DNA of 64,000 bases from Acetobacterium woodii DSM 1030 (GCF_000247605.1 NC_016894.1:930001-994000), one strand, 5' to 3'; numbered from the stretch's first letter, positions 27,176-36,433 are shown. The notes: generated by a model not told the origin, from the letters alone. Numbers and translations are program-made.

Positions 27176-27783
27176 AACGTGACAACCTTAGCGGCAGCAT
27201 TGATTTTTTCAGTAATGACATACATATTACTGACTGATCCGACTTGAAGTTGTTCAGTTAATTTATAAAAATCAAGACAGGCACCGCAGACAAGGATTTC
27301 ACAACCGCGTTCCGAGAGCACTTTTAGGTGTTCAATCACCTGGATATTGGTGGTTGGGAGTTTGACGCCGCTGTTCATAAAAAGAATCGCTTTCGGAAGG
27401 TGGTTGCCCTGCGAAAGGGTATAAAAATACATTTTAATCAGCGAGTCACCAAGGATCGGATCACCTTCACCCAAGACATCTTTTCCCATAAATAAAGCCC
27501 AGTTTTCAGTTGAATCCGGACGTTCGGAAACACTTTCGATTACTGGGGAATCTTCAATGGCCGCTTGATTGGAGTTATTATTCGCGGCGAAAGCTACCGA
27601 ATAATCAGAACCAAGTTCGGAAACTTCAGTTTGAAAGTCTTTATTCTTAGCCAGTTTTTTCAAATTTTCTACAGCAATGGCATTATCGACTAAAATGGTA
27701 AAAACCAACACCTTTTTTTCAATTTCTTTATTGGCCAGGATAACGGGAATTGGGCAATTTTTGCCGCGGGCGTCAATGGTCAT
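27172..27783 (-). CDS. yedF: Selenium metabolism protein YedF (TusA-like + DsrE-like)
   Basis: A 203-residue two-domain protein. The N-terminal TusA-like domain has DARGKNCPIPVI with the persulfide Cys, and the C-terminal DsrE/F-like domain (from about 90: WALFMGKDVLGEGD, FMNSGVKL, GCEILVCGACLDFY) has several Cys. The family is annotated as a selenium-metabolism protein because it co-occurs with SelD. It probably carries sulfur or selenium between the aminotransferase and acceptors, which is inference. AGGAGG precedes the start. Confidence 0.88.
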   Translation of the reverse strand: MTIDARGKNCPIPVILANKEIEKKVLVFTILVDNAIAVENLKKLAKNKDFQTEVSELGSDYSVAFAANNNSNQAAIEDSPVIESVSERPDSTENWALFMGKDVLGEGDPILGDSLIKMYFYTLSQGNHLPKAILFMNSGVKLPTTNIQVIEHLKVLSERGCEILVCGACLDFYKLTEQLQVGSVSNMYVITEKINAAAKVVTL

Positions 27784-27853
27784 AACAAGCCTCCTGAGTT
27801 AAATTTTATTGATTTTATTATAACAAGCGTTGCTGGTTTGTGCAAGAAAGAAG

Positions 27854-27887
27854 AAAAATCTCCCAAAGGTTCTGAGTCCTTTGGGAG
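27854..27887 (-). terminator. Terminator of the 27989-29878 gene
   Basis: CTCCCAAAGG (27860-27869) pairs perfectly with CCTTTGGGAG (27878-27887). Read on the minus strand it ends in ATTTTTC, so it stops transcription from the oxidoreductase gene before yedF. Confidence 0.85.
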
Positions 27888-27988
27888 CATTCACAAGGGT
27901 GCTTTATTGGCCATGAAGAGAGGGAGATATTGGTGTTACGTGGTTGATTTGCAGTTAAATTAATTTGGAGGGGAGCTTTTAGCGCGGG

Positions 27989-29878
27989 TTAAATATTAAT
28001 AGCGGCATAAAAACCTTCGCGGACAGCTGACATGATATTTCCGGATTTTTGACAGTCACCGACACAATACGTCTCTAAAATTAGCCCGTTAAGGTTTTTG
28101 AGATCTTTTCGGTTGGGGGTTACGCCCAGCGACAGAACGACTGAATCACAAAGAAGAAGATCTTGGCTGCCATCTGGCTTTTCAATCATCGCACCGGTGT
28201 CAGTTATGGCAACCAGTTTAACTTGTTCGATAAAATGGACACCAGCTTGTGCGGCCATGGCACCAAGTGTTGAAGTTAACATAATGCTTGCATTGCTGGC
28301 GGCGTTGATTTCATTTTTGGTGAGAAGATCGATCAAGGTGACATCATGTCCTTGTTGAGCCAGAGTCACAGCGGTTTCAGTACCGGTTAAACCGCCGCCA
28401 ACGAGAATTACGCGGTGACCAGGTTTGGCATTGCCCAAATCGACTGCTTCTGCGAGCATACAGTTTTCACGTTCAACACCCGGTATTGACGGAATGATCG
28501 GGCTGCTTCCGGTTGCTAAAATCAGGGCATCGGGGTGGAATGACTGAATTAACTCAGGGGTTGCCGTAGTATTTAAGAGGATTTCGATATTTTTATCTTT
28601 CTTAACGGTATGAATCGACCAATCAGTATAGCGTTTGATATCACGCTTAATTGGATTGGCTGATGCTGGAATCAGGCTACCGCCGAGATGATCGCTTTTT
28701 TCCAGAATAATCGGTTGGTGACCGCGTTCAGAAAGTATGCGGGCGGCTTCAAGCCCGGCACACCCGCCGCCGACAATCACGACTTTTTTCGAAACTTCGG
28801 CTTTTTCCAACCGGGGAATCTGATCTTCACGGCCAACCATGGCGTTTACTGAACAGCGAATTGGTTTGGGACAGGCATGGGGATCAGAACCGCCAGTGCA
28901 GAGGCAACAGCGAATACAAGGGCGTATTTCATCCGCTTTTCCATCACGGGCTTTGTTGACGAGGTCGGGATCGGCAATAAAACCGCGAATCATCGCAACC
29001 ATATCCGCTTTTTCATTTTGCAGAGCATCCTCGGCCAGCTCCATATTGAAAGAGCCGACAGTCACTACCGGAATATCAAGTTCCTGTTTAAAACGTTCGG
29101 CCAGATGCAGGTTTGTTGCCATCGGGAGATAAGCCGGCTGGATCATGAACGGGATCACTTCGAGACGATAAAGCGAACCAGCTGAAACGTGAATCAGATC
29201 GATTTGATTCTGAATTGCTTTGGCATTTAAGATAGAATCTTCCAAACCAACTCCGTCCTGATACAGTTCATCACCGCTGATTCGAAACTCAATGGCCATA
29301 TCATCGCCAATCTTTTCACGAACGGCGGCAATGACATCCCGGGCCATTCGCGTTCGGTTCTCCAGCGTATCACTGCCATATTGATCGGTTCGTTTGTTCA
29401 GTGCCGGGGAAAAGAAGTTAGCAACAGTATGACCGTGACCGCCATGGATCATCACCATATCAAAATTAGCCATTTTGCAGTACTCGGCAGCTTTGGCAAA
29501 ATCATCAATAATTGCCTGGATGTCGGCCAGACTGTAATCAGCGGGCAGATGATCGTCATCCCGTAAATTTAATTCAATGGAAGCGATTGCACCGTATCGA
29601 TGGATCGCATCAGTTAAATTGAAAAGGCCGTGGACCGAATAAATATCCGACAGATTGATGACAAATTTTGAATGTTCGGCATATTCTTTCGTGACAGGGC
29701 TGTCTCCGATGGTAACAATGCCCGCACCGCCTTTGGCCATTGCAGCAGTGTAGGTAATAAAGGCATTCGTTACATAACCATCTTTGCTGGTTGTAAATGG
29801 TTCGGCCGGGGAGACTTCAATACGGTTACGAATTGTCAAGTTCCCAATTTTAATGGGTTCAAAAACTTTTGAGTACAT
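27989..29878 (-). CDS. NADH:flavin oxidoreductase, old-yellow-enzyme / 2-enoate reductase type
   Basis: A 629-residue flavo-iron-sulfur protein. The N-terminal TIM barrel (1-330) is of the OYE type (FEPIKIGNLTIRNRI, MIHGGHGHTVANFFSP, NKRTDQYG), followed by a Cys group for a [4Fe-4S] cluster (CIRCCLC, then HACPKPIRC) and a pyridine-nucleotide-disulfide-reductase part with two dinucleotide motifs (VIVGGGCAGLEAA, VILVGGGLTGTE). This is the layout of 2,4-dienoyl-CoA reductase, BaiCD/BaiH and 2-enoate reductases. The substrate is unknown; it would reduce an activated C=C bond. It is divergent from a PucR-type regulator that probably controls it. Confidence 0.9.
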   Translation of the reverse strand: MYSKVFEPIKIGNLTIRNRIEVSPAEPFTTSKDGYVTNAFITYTAAMAKGGAGIVTIGDSPVTKEYAEHSKFVINLSDIYSVHGLFNLTDAIHRYGAIASIELNLRDDDHLPADYSLADIQAIIDDFAKAAEYCKMANFDMVMIHGGHGHTVANFFSPALNKRTDQYGSDTLENRTRMARDVIAAVREKIGDDMAIEFRISGDELYQDGVGLEDSILNAKAIQNQIDLIHVSAGSLYRLEVIPFMIQPAYLPMATNLHLAERFKQELDIPVVTVGSFNMELAEDALQNEKADMVAMIRGFIADPDLVNKARDGKADEIRPCIRCCLCTGGSDPHACPKPIRCSVNAMVGREDQIPRLEKAEVSKKVVIVGGGCAGLEAARILSERGHQPIILEKSDHLGGSLIPASANPIKRDIKRYTDWSIHTVKKDKNIEILLNTTATPELIQSFHPDALILATGSSPIIPSIPGVERENCMLAEAVDLGNAKPGHRVILVGGGLTGTETAVTLAQQGHDVTLIDLLTKNEINAASNASIMLTSTLGAMAAQAGVHFIEQVKLVAITDTGAMIEKPDGSQDLLLCDSVVLSLGVTPNRKDLKNLNGLILETYCVGDCQKSGNIMSAVREGFYAAINI

Positions 29879-29913
29879 TTTCTACCTCCTAAATAGATTC
29901 TTATCAAAATTGT

Positions 29914-29929
29914 ATCAAAAATTTTTGAT
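29914..29929. promoter_or_regulatory. Palindromic operator candidate in the divergent region
   Basis: ATCAAAAATTTTTGAT is a perfect 16-bp palindrome, and ATCAAAAT occurs 11 nt before it. It lies 36 nt upstream of the oxidoreductase start and 115 nt upstream of the regulator, a sensible place for autoregulation. It is A+T-rich, so chance is possible. Confidence 0.4.
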
Positions 29930-30043
29930 CCTGCCATTGGCATCGATGGTGAATTTAAAATAGTTTTTCGTCGAATCTGCACAGTTGTTTTTTCTGTGAT
30001 AGAATACCTCAAATTACGCGGATAAATGCTAGAAAGGATGATT

Positions 30044-31579
30044 ATGAAACTGAATCTTTCGATTATATATGATGAATTGTCTTCGTGCCGCTGCGAAATG
30101 AGGGCCAAAGAAAAAATCGATATGGATCTTGATGGTTTTCAGATCCTACCGAAGGATAACGGTGAGGCATTATCCAAAAACTATCTGTATTTAAGTGATC
30201 TGGCTTCCTTTAAGCGGGTTCAGTCCGTCAGCAAAGCGGTGAATTTTCTGATCTACGGAGCAGATTCGTTAGAACTTCTCTCTGAACCGGTGACTTGCAA
30301 CTGTCTTTTTTTGAAGGACGCAAGTCTGGCAGAGGCATTGACAGAGCTTTCAGCGATTTTTGAACGGTATCAAAAGTGGGATGCCCAGCTATGTCAGGCA
30401 CTTTTGAACCAAAATTCGGTTGAAAATATTTTCCATTTATGCGCCGGATTTTTAAAAAATCCGATTGCTTATTTCGACATCCATTACGTTTTGATTTTCC
30501 TGGCCGGACAGCTTCCCCCGGATATTAAAAATACATCGTGGGAAGAAACCGTGACCAAAGGTTATGCTTCCATTGAAAATTATCAACGCGATGAAAGTAA
30601 AAAGGTGATCGATTTCTGCAAAAAATATCACCAGCCGTATGCTTTTGAGTCGAGCTTTTATGGAAATCGCGAAACCAAGGTTGTCAGTTTTCTCTTTTAT
30701 GGAGACAAAATATTGGGCAACTTAAGTTCCACGGATATCCTTACACCGTTAACCAAGGGGCAGCTTTCGCTGATCTATCACATGCAGAAGATTCTGGAAA
30801 AAGTACTGTCACGGGAATATGCAGCTTCTTTTTGGGAAGACAGCGAAAACAACTTATTCTTAAGTAAAATAATCGAAGGCTTTGAAGTTCGTCAGGATGT
30901 CCTTTATCATTTTCTGGCCCAAAAAAACTGGCAGAACCATGGTTTTTTCCGGCTCGTTCTTTTTATCGGGCAGGATGATACTGGGATCGAGCCATTTACA
31001 GTACATCATGCTACCAATAACATTGGCAGGTATTTTAAGGACGCGATGATTATGACTTATCACAATGAAATTCTCGCCATCATTCATGATGACAGCTTTC
31101 AGATACCGGAAAACCTGAAAATTTATTTGCAGAAGGTACAGTTGCAGTGCGCGGTTAGTTTTACGTTTTTTGATTTTCTGGATTTACGGATTGCTTATCG
31201 GCAATGCCGGGAAGCATTAGCGTCAGCTAAGGCAATGAACTTAGGGAACCCATTATTTTTTCAAGATCAGTATAGTAAAGTGTTATTGGATAATCTTGTG
31301 AAAAATGTAGAGCTGCGGTGTTTTTGTGATTTGCGGTTGATTGATATTTTTGAAAAAAAGAATAATGGAATTGAGTGGATTCGGTCGCTTCATTGTTATT
31401 TGATGGCCGGAAGAAATATCTCTGTAGCGGCTAAAATGCTCAGCGTTCACCGGAACACCATGAGTTACCGGATTGCTCAGGTGGGGGAAATGATCGGCTG
31501 TGATTTGGCTGAATTAGATGAAAAAAGTGCATTTATTCTGAATTTCACTTGTCTGATTCTGATGAATGGGTTTGATTAG
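30044..31579 (+). CDS. PucR/CdaR-type transcriptional regulator
   Basis: A 511-residue regulator. The C-terminal 60 residues carry the PucR-type HTH (GRNISVAAKMLSVHRNTMSY, then RIAQV); the N-terminal part has no clear enzyme motif and probably includes a GAF-like sensor (about 125-250). AGAAAGG lies 6 nt before ATG 30044; in-frame ATGs at 30026 and 30038 are weaker choices. Divergent from the OYE-type reductase, it probably senses that pathway's substrate. Confidence 0.85.
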   Translation: MKLNLSIIYDELSSCRCEMRAKEKIDMDLDGFQILPKDNGEALSKNYLYLSDLASFKRVQSVSKAVNFLIYGADSLELLSEPVTCNCLFLKDASLAEALTELSAIFERYQKWDAQLCQALLNQNSVENIFHLCAGFLKNPIAYFDIHYVLIFLAGQLPPDIKNTSWEETVTKGYASIENYQRDESKKVIDFCKKYHQPYAFESSFYGNRETKVVSFLFYGDKILGNLSSTDILTPLTKGQLSLIYHMQKILEKVLSREYAASFWEDSENNLFLSKIIEGFEVRQDVLYHFLAQKNWQNHGFFRLVLFIGQDDTGIEPFTVHHATNNIGRYFKDAMIMTYHNEILAIIHDDSFQIPENLKIYLQKVQLQCAVSFTFFDFLDLRIAYRQCREALASAKAMNLGNPLFFQDQYSKVLLDNLVKNVELRCFCDLRLIDIFEKKNNGIEWIRSLHCYLMAGRNISVAAKMLSVHRNTMSYRIAQVGEMIGCDLAELDEKSAFILNFTCLILMNGFD

Positions 31580-31778
31580 AGGACTAAAGTGTTGCAATGA
31601 AAATGCATCAGTGTAGCAAATAAATACGGAACAAGAGCAATCAATATAGTTATCGGTTGTTCGAGTTGATTTAATGAAATCTTCAATAATATTCTTGTAT
31701 AATAATAAAGATCGTGTTGAAAAAGCATTATGAAAATTTGACAGGACAAAAACTTAAGGATAGAAAAGAGAAGCGCAG

Positions 31779-32582
31779 ATGGAAATCGTTAATTTATTGA
31801 TTCAAACGGGTCTGGAAATAATCTATTTTACTGGGGTGATTATTCTGGTGGGATTAATTTTAGGGGGCCTGGAAACAATGGCGGCCAGAAATTTTCAGCG
31901 TAGTTTAGGCAGAAATGCGGTCATGGTCACCGGGGTGATTGGGACACCAATTCACGAGTGCAGTCATGCTCTTTTATGTGTAGTTTTTCGTCACCGGATC
32001 ACCGAGATCAAATTGTTTCAACGACCGGATCAGAATGGCGTGTTGGGATATGTGAATCACTCCTTTTCAAAAAGAAATATCTACCAGCGAATTGGCAACT
32101 TTTTTATCGGTATCGCACCAATATTTGGGGGTATCCTGGTCATTGTAATCTTAATGGATCTGCTGATTCCCCAGGCATTTGCAAATTATATCAATATTCT
32201 GTCTGGCAGTCTCGGGATGCAGTCGCTTAGCGATTTGAATTTAGCAGCAATTGCAAACACTTATATGGGTTTGATAAAAACGATTTTTACTTTTGAAAAT
32301 TTTCAGAATATCCGTTTTTATATATTTTTGTTTTTAACCACCTGTATCTCGTCGCACATGTCATTGAGTTTTGCGGATATCAAAGGTAGTTTTGACGGAC
32401 TGATTTTTATCTTTTTGTTGTTACTGATCTTTAATTTTTTAAACGTATCACAATATATTAGCCTGCCGTTTAATTTAGTACAATATAATTTTATGATCAG
32501 TGCCATCTTGATGATTAGTGTCATTTTTTCGACAATTACATTTTTAATCAGTTTAGGGTTGCGTTTTGTGTTCCCGCGATGA
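31779..32582 (+). CDS. Polytopic membrane protein with HExxH (M50-like metalloprotease candidate)
   Basis: A 267-residue integral membrane protein with about six hydrophobic segments. GTPIHECSHALLC within or near the second membrane segment gives the zinc motif HECSH, and ISSHMSLSFADIKGSFDG later could offer a third ligand (Asp) as in intramembrane M50 proteases. The layout suggests an intramembrane protease or a relative that lost activity. It is monocistronic, with its own TATAAT at 31698 and a terminator after it. The substrate is unknown. Confidence 0.6.
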   Translation: MEIVNLLIQTGLEIIYFTGVIILVGLILGGLETMAARNFQRSLGRNAVMVTGVIGTPIHECSHALLCVVFRHRITEIKLFQRPDQNGVLGYVNHSFSKRNIYQRIGNFFIGIAPIFGGILVIVILMDLLIPQAFANYINILSGSLGMQSLSDLNLAAIANTYMGLIKTIFTFENFQNIRFYIFLFLTTCISSHMSLSFADIKGSFDGLIFIFLLLLIFNFLNVSQYISLPFNLVQYNFMISAILMISVIFSTITFLISLGLRFVFPR

Positions 32583-32640
32583 AACTCGTAAGACAAGCAG
32601 ACATCAAAGCAAGATAACAGACTTAAAAAATCAAGGTAAA

Positions 32641-32676
32641 AAAGCCATCCAGCTAGTTGTTTGGATGGCTTTTTTA
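32641..32676. terminator. Terminator between convergent genes
   Basis: AAGCCATCC pairs with GGATGGCTT around a 12-nt loop and runs into TTTTTT. It lies between the membrane protein (+) and the acetyltransferase (-). Confidence 0.85.
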
Positions 32677-32691
32677 AAGGCAGTTATTGCT

Positions 32692-33198
32692 TTAATCGGC
32701 AAGTAAGGCATACATACAATAGTTGAAAATTTTTCTGTTTTTATGAACGCCCTTTTTCATGATCCCTTCGCAGCTAAAACCGGCTTTTTCTAAAACCCGT
32801 CGAGAACCGCTATTGTATTCAAATGGTTCGGCATAGATGCGCACGATATCATAGCGGTCAAAAACTTCTTTGCAAATCTGCTTGACCGCATTGGTCATAA
32901 TACCCAGTCCCCAGTGTGTTTCAGCCAACCAATAACCGAGTTCTCCGGTTAGATCATAAACATCATTACCCATAAAAACGCCAATGCTGCCAACAACTTT
33001 CTCATCAACGACAATCGCACGGGTATATTGGTGTTCGTCACCAGCATGGATACAACTGTTGACATAAAAGTCGGCGTCCTCATACGTATAAGGATTAGGA
33101 AATGCATTTCTGAGGTTGTTGGCAATTTTCTCATTGTTGGCAACTGCGGCAACGTCTTTAATATCGTCGCGTTGCCATTCTCTTAGAATAAAATTCAT
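32692..33198 (-). CDS. GNAT N-acetyltransferase (RimJ/RimL-like)
   Basis: A 168-residue acetyltransferase using acetyl-CoA. Recognisable stretches are LREWQRDDIKDVAAVANNEK, VGSIGVF, ELGYWLAETHWGLGIMT (the pyrophosphate-binding loop region) and NSGSRRVLEKAGFSCEGI near the C-terminus, typical of the RimJ/RimL/SpeG group. The substrate cannot be told from sequence. A GGAGG site (AGGAGGAGCG on the minus strand) precedes the start. Confidence 0.85.
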   Translation of the reverse strand: MNFILREWQRDDIKDVAAVANNEKIANNLRNAFPNPYTYEDADFYVNSCIHAGDEHQYTRAIVVDEKVVGSIGVFMGNDVYDLTGELGYWLAETHWGLGIMTNAVKQICKEVFDRYDIVRIYAEPFEYNSGSRRVLEKAGFSCEGIMKKGVHKNRKIFNYCMYALLAD

Positions 33199-33236
33199 CG
33201 CTCCTCCTGATTTATTATTTTTAAAGATAAGTTTTT

Positions 33237-33845
33237 TTAATCACCAAATAAATACCAATAAGCAATTTCAGCTAGCTGTTCTTCGTATTCGTTTTTATCA
33301 ATGTCATCGGGCAACTTTGAAATAAAAATGGAAATACCCTGAACCATAAAAAAAGTCATTTGCGACATCACCAGAGGATTGGCGGTGCGCCTTTTAACGT
33401 GGGGGCTTTGGGTACAAAAGTTGTGCAGGGCCGCCATTATTTCGTTAGTAACGGCATTTACGGTAGTGCCTAATTCGGGATAGGCAATGACCAGACTGTC
33501 ATAATCCTGAAACATGACCAAATTTTTGTAAGCGGTGTCCATGCCGTCGTGAATATAACGGATCATGCTTTCCCTGGCTTGTTCCGGTCTTTCATTTAAG
33601 GCGTTGATGAGGTCAAGCAAGCTCGCTGAATTTTCAAGCAAATGATCATTTATAATTTCCCGAAAAACTTCGAGTTTGTCAGGAAAATAGTTATAAAAAC
33701 TGCCTGTCGAAACGCCAGCCAATTTGGCTATTTCCTTGGTGTTGGTTTGATAATAACCTTTTGTATTAAATAGCTTTTTGGCGGCCGTGATGATTTTCTG
33801 ACGATTAATAATCGTTCGTTTCTGAATCGGTTTTTCTTTTTCCAT
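33237..33845 (-). CDS. TetR-family transcriptional regulator
   Basis: A 202-residue TetR protein. The N-terminal HTH is clear (RQKIITAAKKLFNTKGYYQT, then TKEIAKLAGVSTGSFYNYFP). I start at ATG 33845, 7 nt after AGGAG; a longer frame from 33908 lacks a ribosome site. It lies just upstream of the acetyltransferase on the same strand (38 nt), which may be its target. The ligand is unknown. Confidence 0.88.
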   Translation of the reverse strand: MEKEKPIQKRTIINRQKIITAAKKLFNTKGYYQTNTKEIAKLAGVSTGSFYNYFPDKLEVFREIINDHLLENSASLLDLINALNERPEQARESMIRYIHDGMDTAYKNLVMFQDYDSLVIAYPELGTTVNAVTNEIMAALHNFCTQSPHVKRRTANPLVMSQMTFFMVQGISIFISKLPDDIDKNEYEEQLAEIAYWYLFGD

Positions 33846-33948
33846 CCTTTTTCTCCTGTACATCTGGTCCGGATGTTTTAAGCAAAAATGATATTGGCAC
33901 TTTTGCAATTAGCAATCCTTATTTGATAAAGTCGGTGGCAAAATGAAA

Positions 33949-33983
33949 AGAGCTGACCTGAAAATTGCTTCGGGTCAGTTCTT
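33949..33983 (-). terminator. Terminator of the 34037-34318 gene
   Basis: AGCTGACCTGAA pairs with TTCGGGTCAGTT around a short loop. On the minus strand it ends in CTCTTTTC. Confidence 0.7.
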
Positions 33984-34036
33984 TAAGGGCATCATAAATA
34001 AGTTCTCAAAGCACGAAAATAACGGGAATGGTTCGA

Positions 34037-34318
34037 TTAAAGATCTTGTTTTGGCGCCTCTTCGGAAGTTGTTTCAGGGGCCTCTTCAAGAACCACGTCA
34101 TCGTCGTCAACTAAAATTTCGGAAAGAACTTCAAAGAAGTAGCCTTTGGCCGAAGCTAAGGATTCAATATAGGCAAACATGGCTAAACGATGATAGTCAA
34201 TAAAACCATTTTCATCAGCGTATGGTTTTAATCGCGCCAGAAAATAATCCTCATCGATTTCACCTTCAAATTTTTCTTGGACTTTGTTAAAGATTGTAAT
34301 TAATTCGCTTTTTTTCAT
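34037..34318 (-). CDS. Small conserved-looking protein of unknown function
   Basis: A 93-residue protein with an alpha-helical N-terminal half (KKSELITIFNKVQEKFEGEI) and a very acidic tail (DDDDVVLEEAPETTSEEAP). I do not recognise the family. ATG 34318 is preceded by GAAGG at 8 nt and the gene has its own terminator, which supports it being real. The acidic tail and lack of membrane segments point to a soluble protein. Confidence 0.65.
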   Translation of the reverse strand: MKKSELITIFNKVQEKFEGEIDEDYFLARLKPYADENGFIDYHRLAMFAYIESLASAKGYFFEVLSEILVDDDDVVLEEAPETTSEEAPKQDL

Positions 34319-34611
34319 AGTTATTACCTTCTTCAGCATTATTTCAACCACATGGAGGTTGATAAATTAATTATAGGAGCCTGGAATAAAATAAACAAGG
34401 TTTATTTGTAAAACCGGAAAAATTGTCGGGTGATAAACAAAAAAGGATGTGTTTTAATGATCATTTATAGTATACTGATAGTAAATTAGAATGGTTTGAA
34501 TTTGGACTGAATGAGCATGAATCTATATTGCATTGGTAAGTAAAAATGCTAAAAATCGCTTTGAAGTGGGCATTTAAATTAAGATTATTTAGATACTAAT
34601 CAGTCTGGGAC

Positions 34612-34800
34612 TAAAAAAAAGAGATGTCTCACGGAGACATCCTCAAATTGTAGTCAAAGTAGGTTATCGGATCGACAACGGTTAATCAGGTTGTTTGCAT
34701 CAGAGCGGACATGGCCTTAGCCTGTCCGATTCTGCAGCAAACAACCGATTAATCGTTGTCAGTTTGTTGCTAACCTCAGGATATCTCAATGAGACATCCT
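34612..34800 (-). repeat. Terminator-flanked structured repeat, copy A
   Basis: It lies 11 nt after the 3' end of the HdeD-like gene, on its strand. The first hairpin (34779-34799, GGATGTCTC / GAGATATCC) is followed by the conserved core at 34681-34756 and by a second hairpin of nearly the same sequence (34623-34641, GATGTCTC / GAGACATC) with a run of eight T, a real terminator. Core stems: ACAACG-ATTAATC with GATTAACCGTTGT, TTGTTTG with CAAACAA, CGGACA with TGTCCG. An outer AGGTTA/TAACCT stem encloses it. The same element occurs at 46.0, 47.9 and 51.4 kb. Confidence 0.8.
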
Positions 34801-34810
34801 TTAAAATGTT

Positions 34811-35338
34811 TTATAGCATATGGGTGGACATACATTCGGCAAAGAGTGCGATCCCGCCAAAGATAAGGTATACACCGGCAATGATGCCGAACCCCAAAAG
34901 CATAACAAAGGGGTTGAAAATAAAGAAAATTGATAAAAGTACATTAATAATGCCAGATGCAAGTAACCAGCCGGTTCCGGGAGAACCTTGTTTTTTCATA
35001 ACCGAAGCAGCTGTAATCTGATTCATACCGGTGGTTAAGGTTATAAATGCCAACATAAAAGCCAGTGTGCTGGCGCGGGATAATGGATCTGAAAAGATTA
35101 GCAGAATACCTAATAAAGTAGCCATGATGCCAGCGGTTAGACTCCAACCATTTTTGATTTCGCTGTTTGCGAAAAGAATAATATGAAATGCACCATAAAT
35201 TATAAGACCGATAATAAAAAACCACATAATCATTTGCGCAGCGAACATTGGCGCAAAAAAGATCAGAGCACCAAGGACGACCATTAGAATGGCGACAACA
35301 ATGCCAAGTGTTTTGGACATTTTTAGAAAATCATTCAT
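34811..35338 (-). CDS. HdeD-like (DUF308) membrane protein
   Basis: A 175-residue protein with six predicted membrane helices in three similar pairs (GIVVAILMVVLGALIFFAP, IIGLIIYGAFHIILF, GIMATLLGILLIF and so on), the pattern of DUF308/HdeD proteins. Some relatives are acid-resistance proteins, but the function is not established in Firmicutes. ATG 35338 follows GAAAGGA by 7 nt. It is monocistronic and followed by structured repeat copy A. Confidence 0.85.
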   Translation of the reverse strand: MNDFLKMSKTLGIVVAILMVVLGALIFFAPMFAAQMIMWFFIIGLIIYGAFHIILFANSEIKNGWSLTAGIMATLLGILLIFSDPLSRASTLAFMLAFITLTTGMNQITAASVMKKQGSPGTGWLLASGIINVLLSIFFIFNPFVMLLGFGIIAGVYLIFGGIALFAECMSTHML

Positions 35339-35562
35339 TTTTTTTCCTTTCAATACTAAATTTTGTTAAGTAATTGTGAAACTGATCACAAAGATTATGG
35401 TAGTCTCATAATTACTTACTCAATTATATTACAGCACCTTATCAAGATAATCAAGTTAAATATAAGTTATGTAGATTTAATAGAAAGTAATATAATAAAA
35501 AAGAAATAATAAATGATATAAAAACAATTATATAGCTAAATAAGTCAAAAGGAGATAAAATC

Positions 35563-36417
35563 ATGTTAATAATAGGACCTCACCTTTCCATTGCGGGTGG
35601 TTTAAAAAAAGCCGGAGAAGAAGCGCAAAAGATTGCCGCAAACACGTTTCAATTTTTTACCCGAAATCCCAGAGGCGGCAAAGCCAAAGCGATTGATGTT
35701 AATGATGTGGCGGAATTACAGCGCCTTATCGATGAAAATGAATTCGGCCCGTTACTGGCTCATGCGCCGTATACGTTGAATATGTGTTCGGCCAAGCCAG
35801 AAACAAGGGAATTTGCTAAAATGATTTTTAAGGAAGATTTATTGCGTCTGGAAGAATTACCTTGCCAGCTTTATAATTTTCATCCCGGCAGTCATACCGG
35901 TCAAGGCGTCGAAAAAGGAATTGCCTTAATTACAGAGATATTAAATGATGTAATGTGGGCAGATCAGAAAGCAACGGTGGTGTTGGAAACGATGTCCGGG
36001 AAAGGAACTGAAATTGGCAGAAGTTTCGAGGAGTTAAAAGCGATTATCGATAGGGTTGAGTTGAAGCATAAAATGGGGGTTTGTCTGGATACTTGCCATG
36101 TTTATTCGGCCGGTTATGATGTCGTTGCCAATCTGGAGGGGGTGTTAGCCAGCTTCGATCAGATTATCGGACTTGATTATTTAAAATGTATCCATTTGAA
36201 TGATAGTATGATGCCGTTTAACAGCAATAAAGATCGCCATCAAAAAATTGGATTGGGAACCCTTGGGATTGACGCGTTTAGGAAAATTGTCACCCATCCG
36301 CAACTGAAGGAGCTGCCTTTTTTTCTGGAAACACCGCAGGAAAATGTTCAGGATTATCAAAAGGAAATTGACTTATTACGGTCATTTGAAGGTGCGAGGA
36401 TAGAATACGCTGACTAA
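35563..36417 (+). CDS. nfo: Endonuclease IV
   Basis: An AP endonuclease of base-excision repair, 284 residues (usual length about 280). The metal-binding TIM barrel motifs are all present: [63 protein letters not shown] and FFLETP. Three zinc ions would be bound by these His/Asp/Glu residues. It is a single gene with AAGGAG upstream. Confidence 0.97.
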   Translation: MLIIGPHLSIAGGLKKAGEEAQKIAANTFQFFTRNPRGGKAKAIDVNDVAELQRLIDENEFGPLLAHAPYTLNMCSAKPETREFAKMIFKEDLLRLEELPCQLYNFHPGSHTGQGVEKGIALITEILNDVMWADQKATVVLETMSGKGTEIGRSFEELKAIIDRVELKHKMGVCLDTCHVYSAGYDVVANLEGVLASFDQIIGLDYLKCIHLNDSMMPFNSNKDRHQKIGLGTLGIDAFRKIVTHPQLKELPFFLETPQENVQDYQKEIDLLRSFEGARIEYAD

Positions 36418-36433
36418 AATGTAATCTAAACAA

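Noticed and set aside
33943-34203. 86-codon frame on the plus strand
   Set aside because: It runs opposite to the terminator and the coding region of the 34037-34318 gene and has a low-complexity basic product; a shadow frame.
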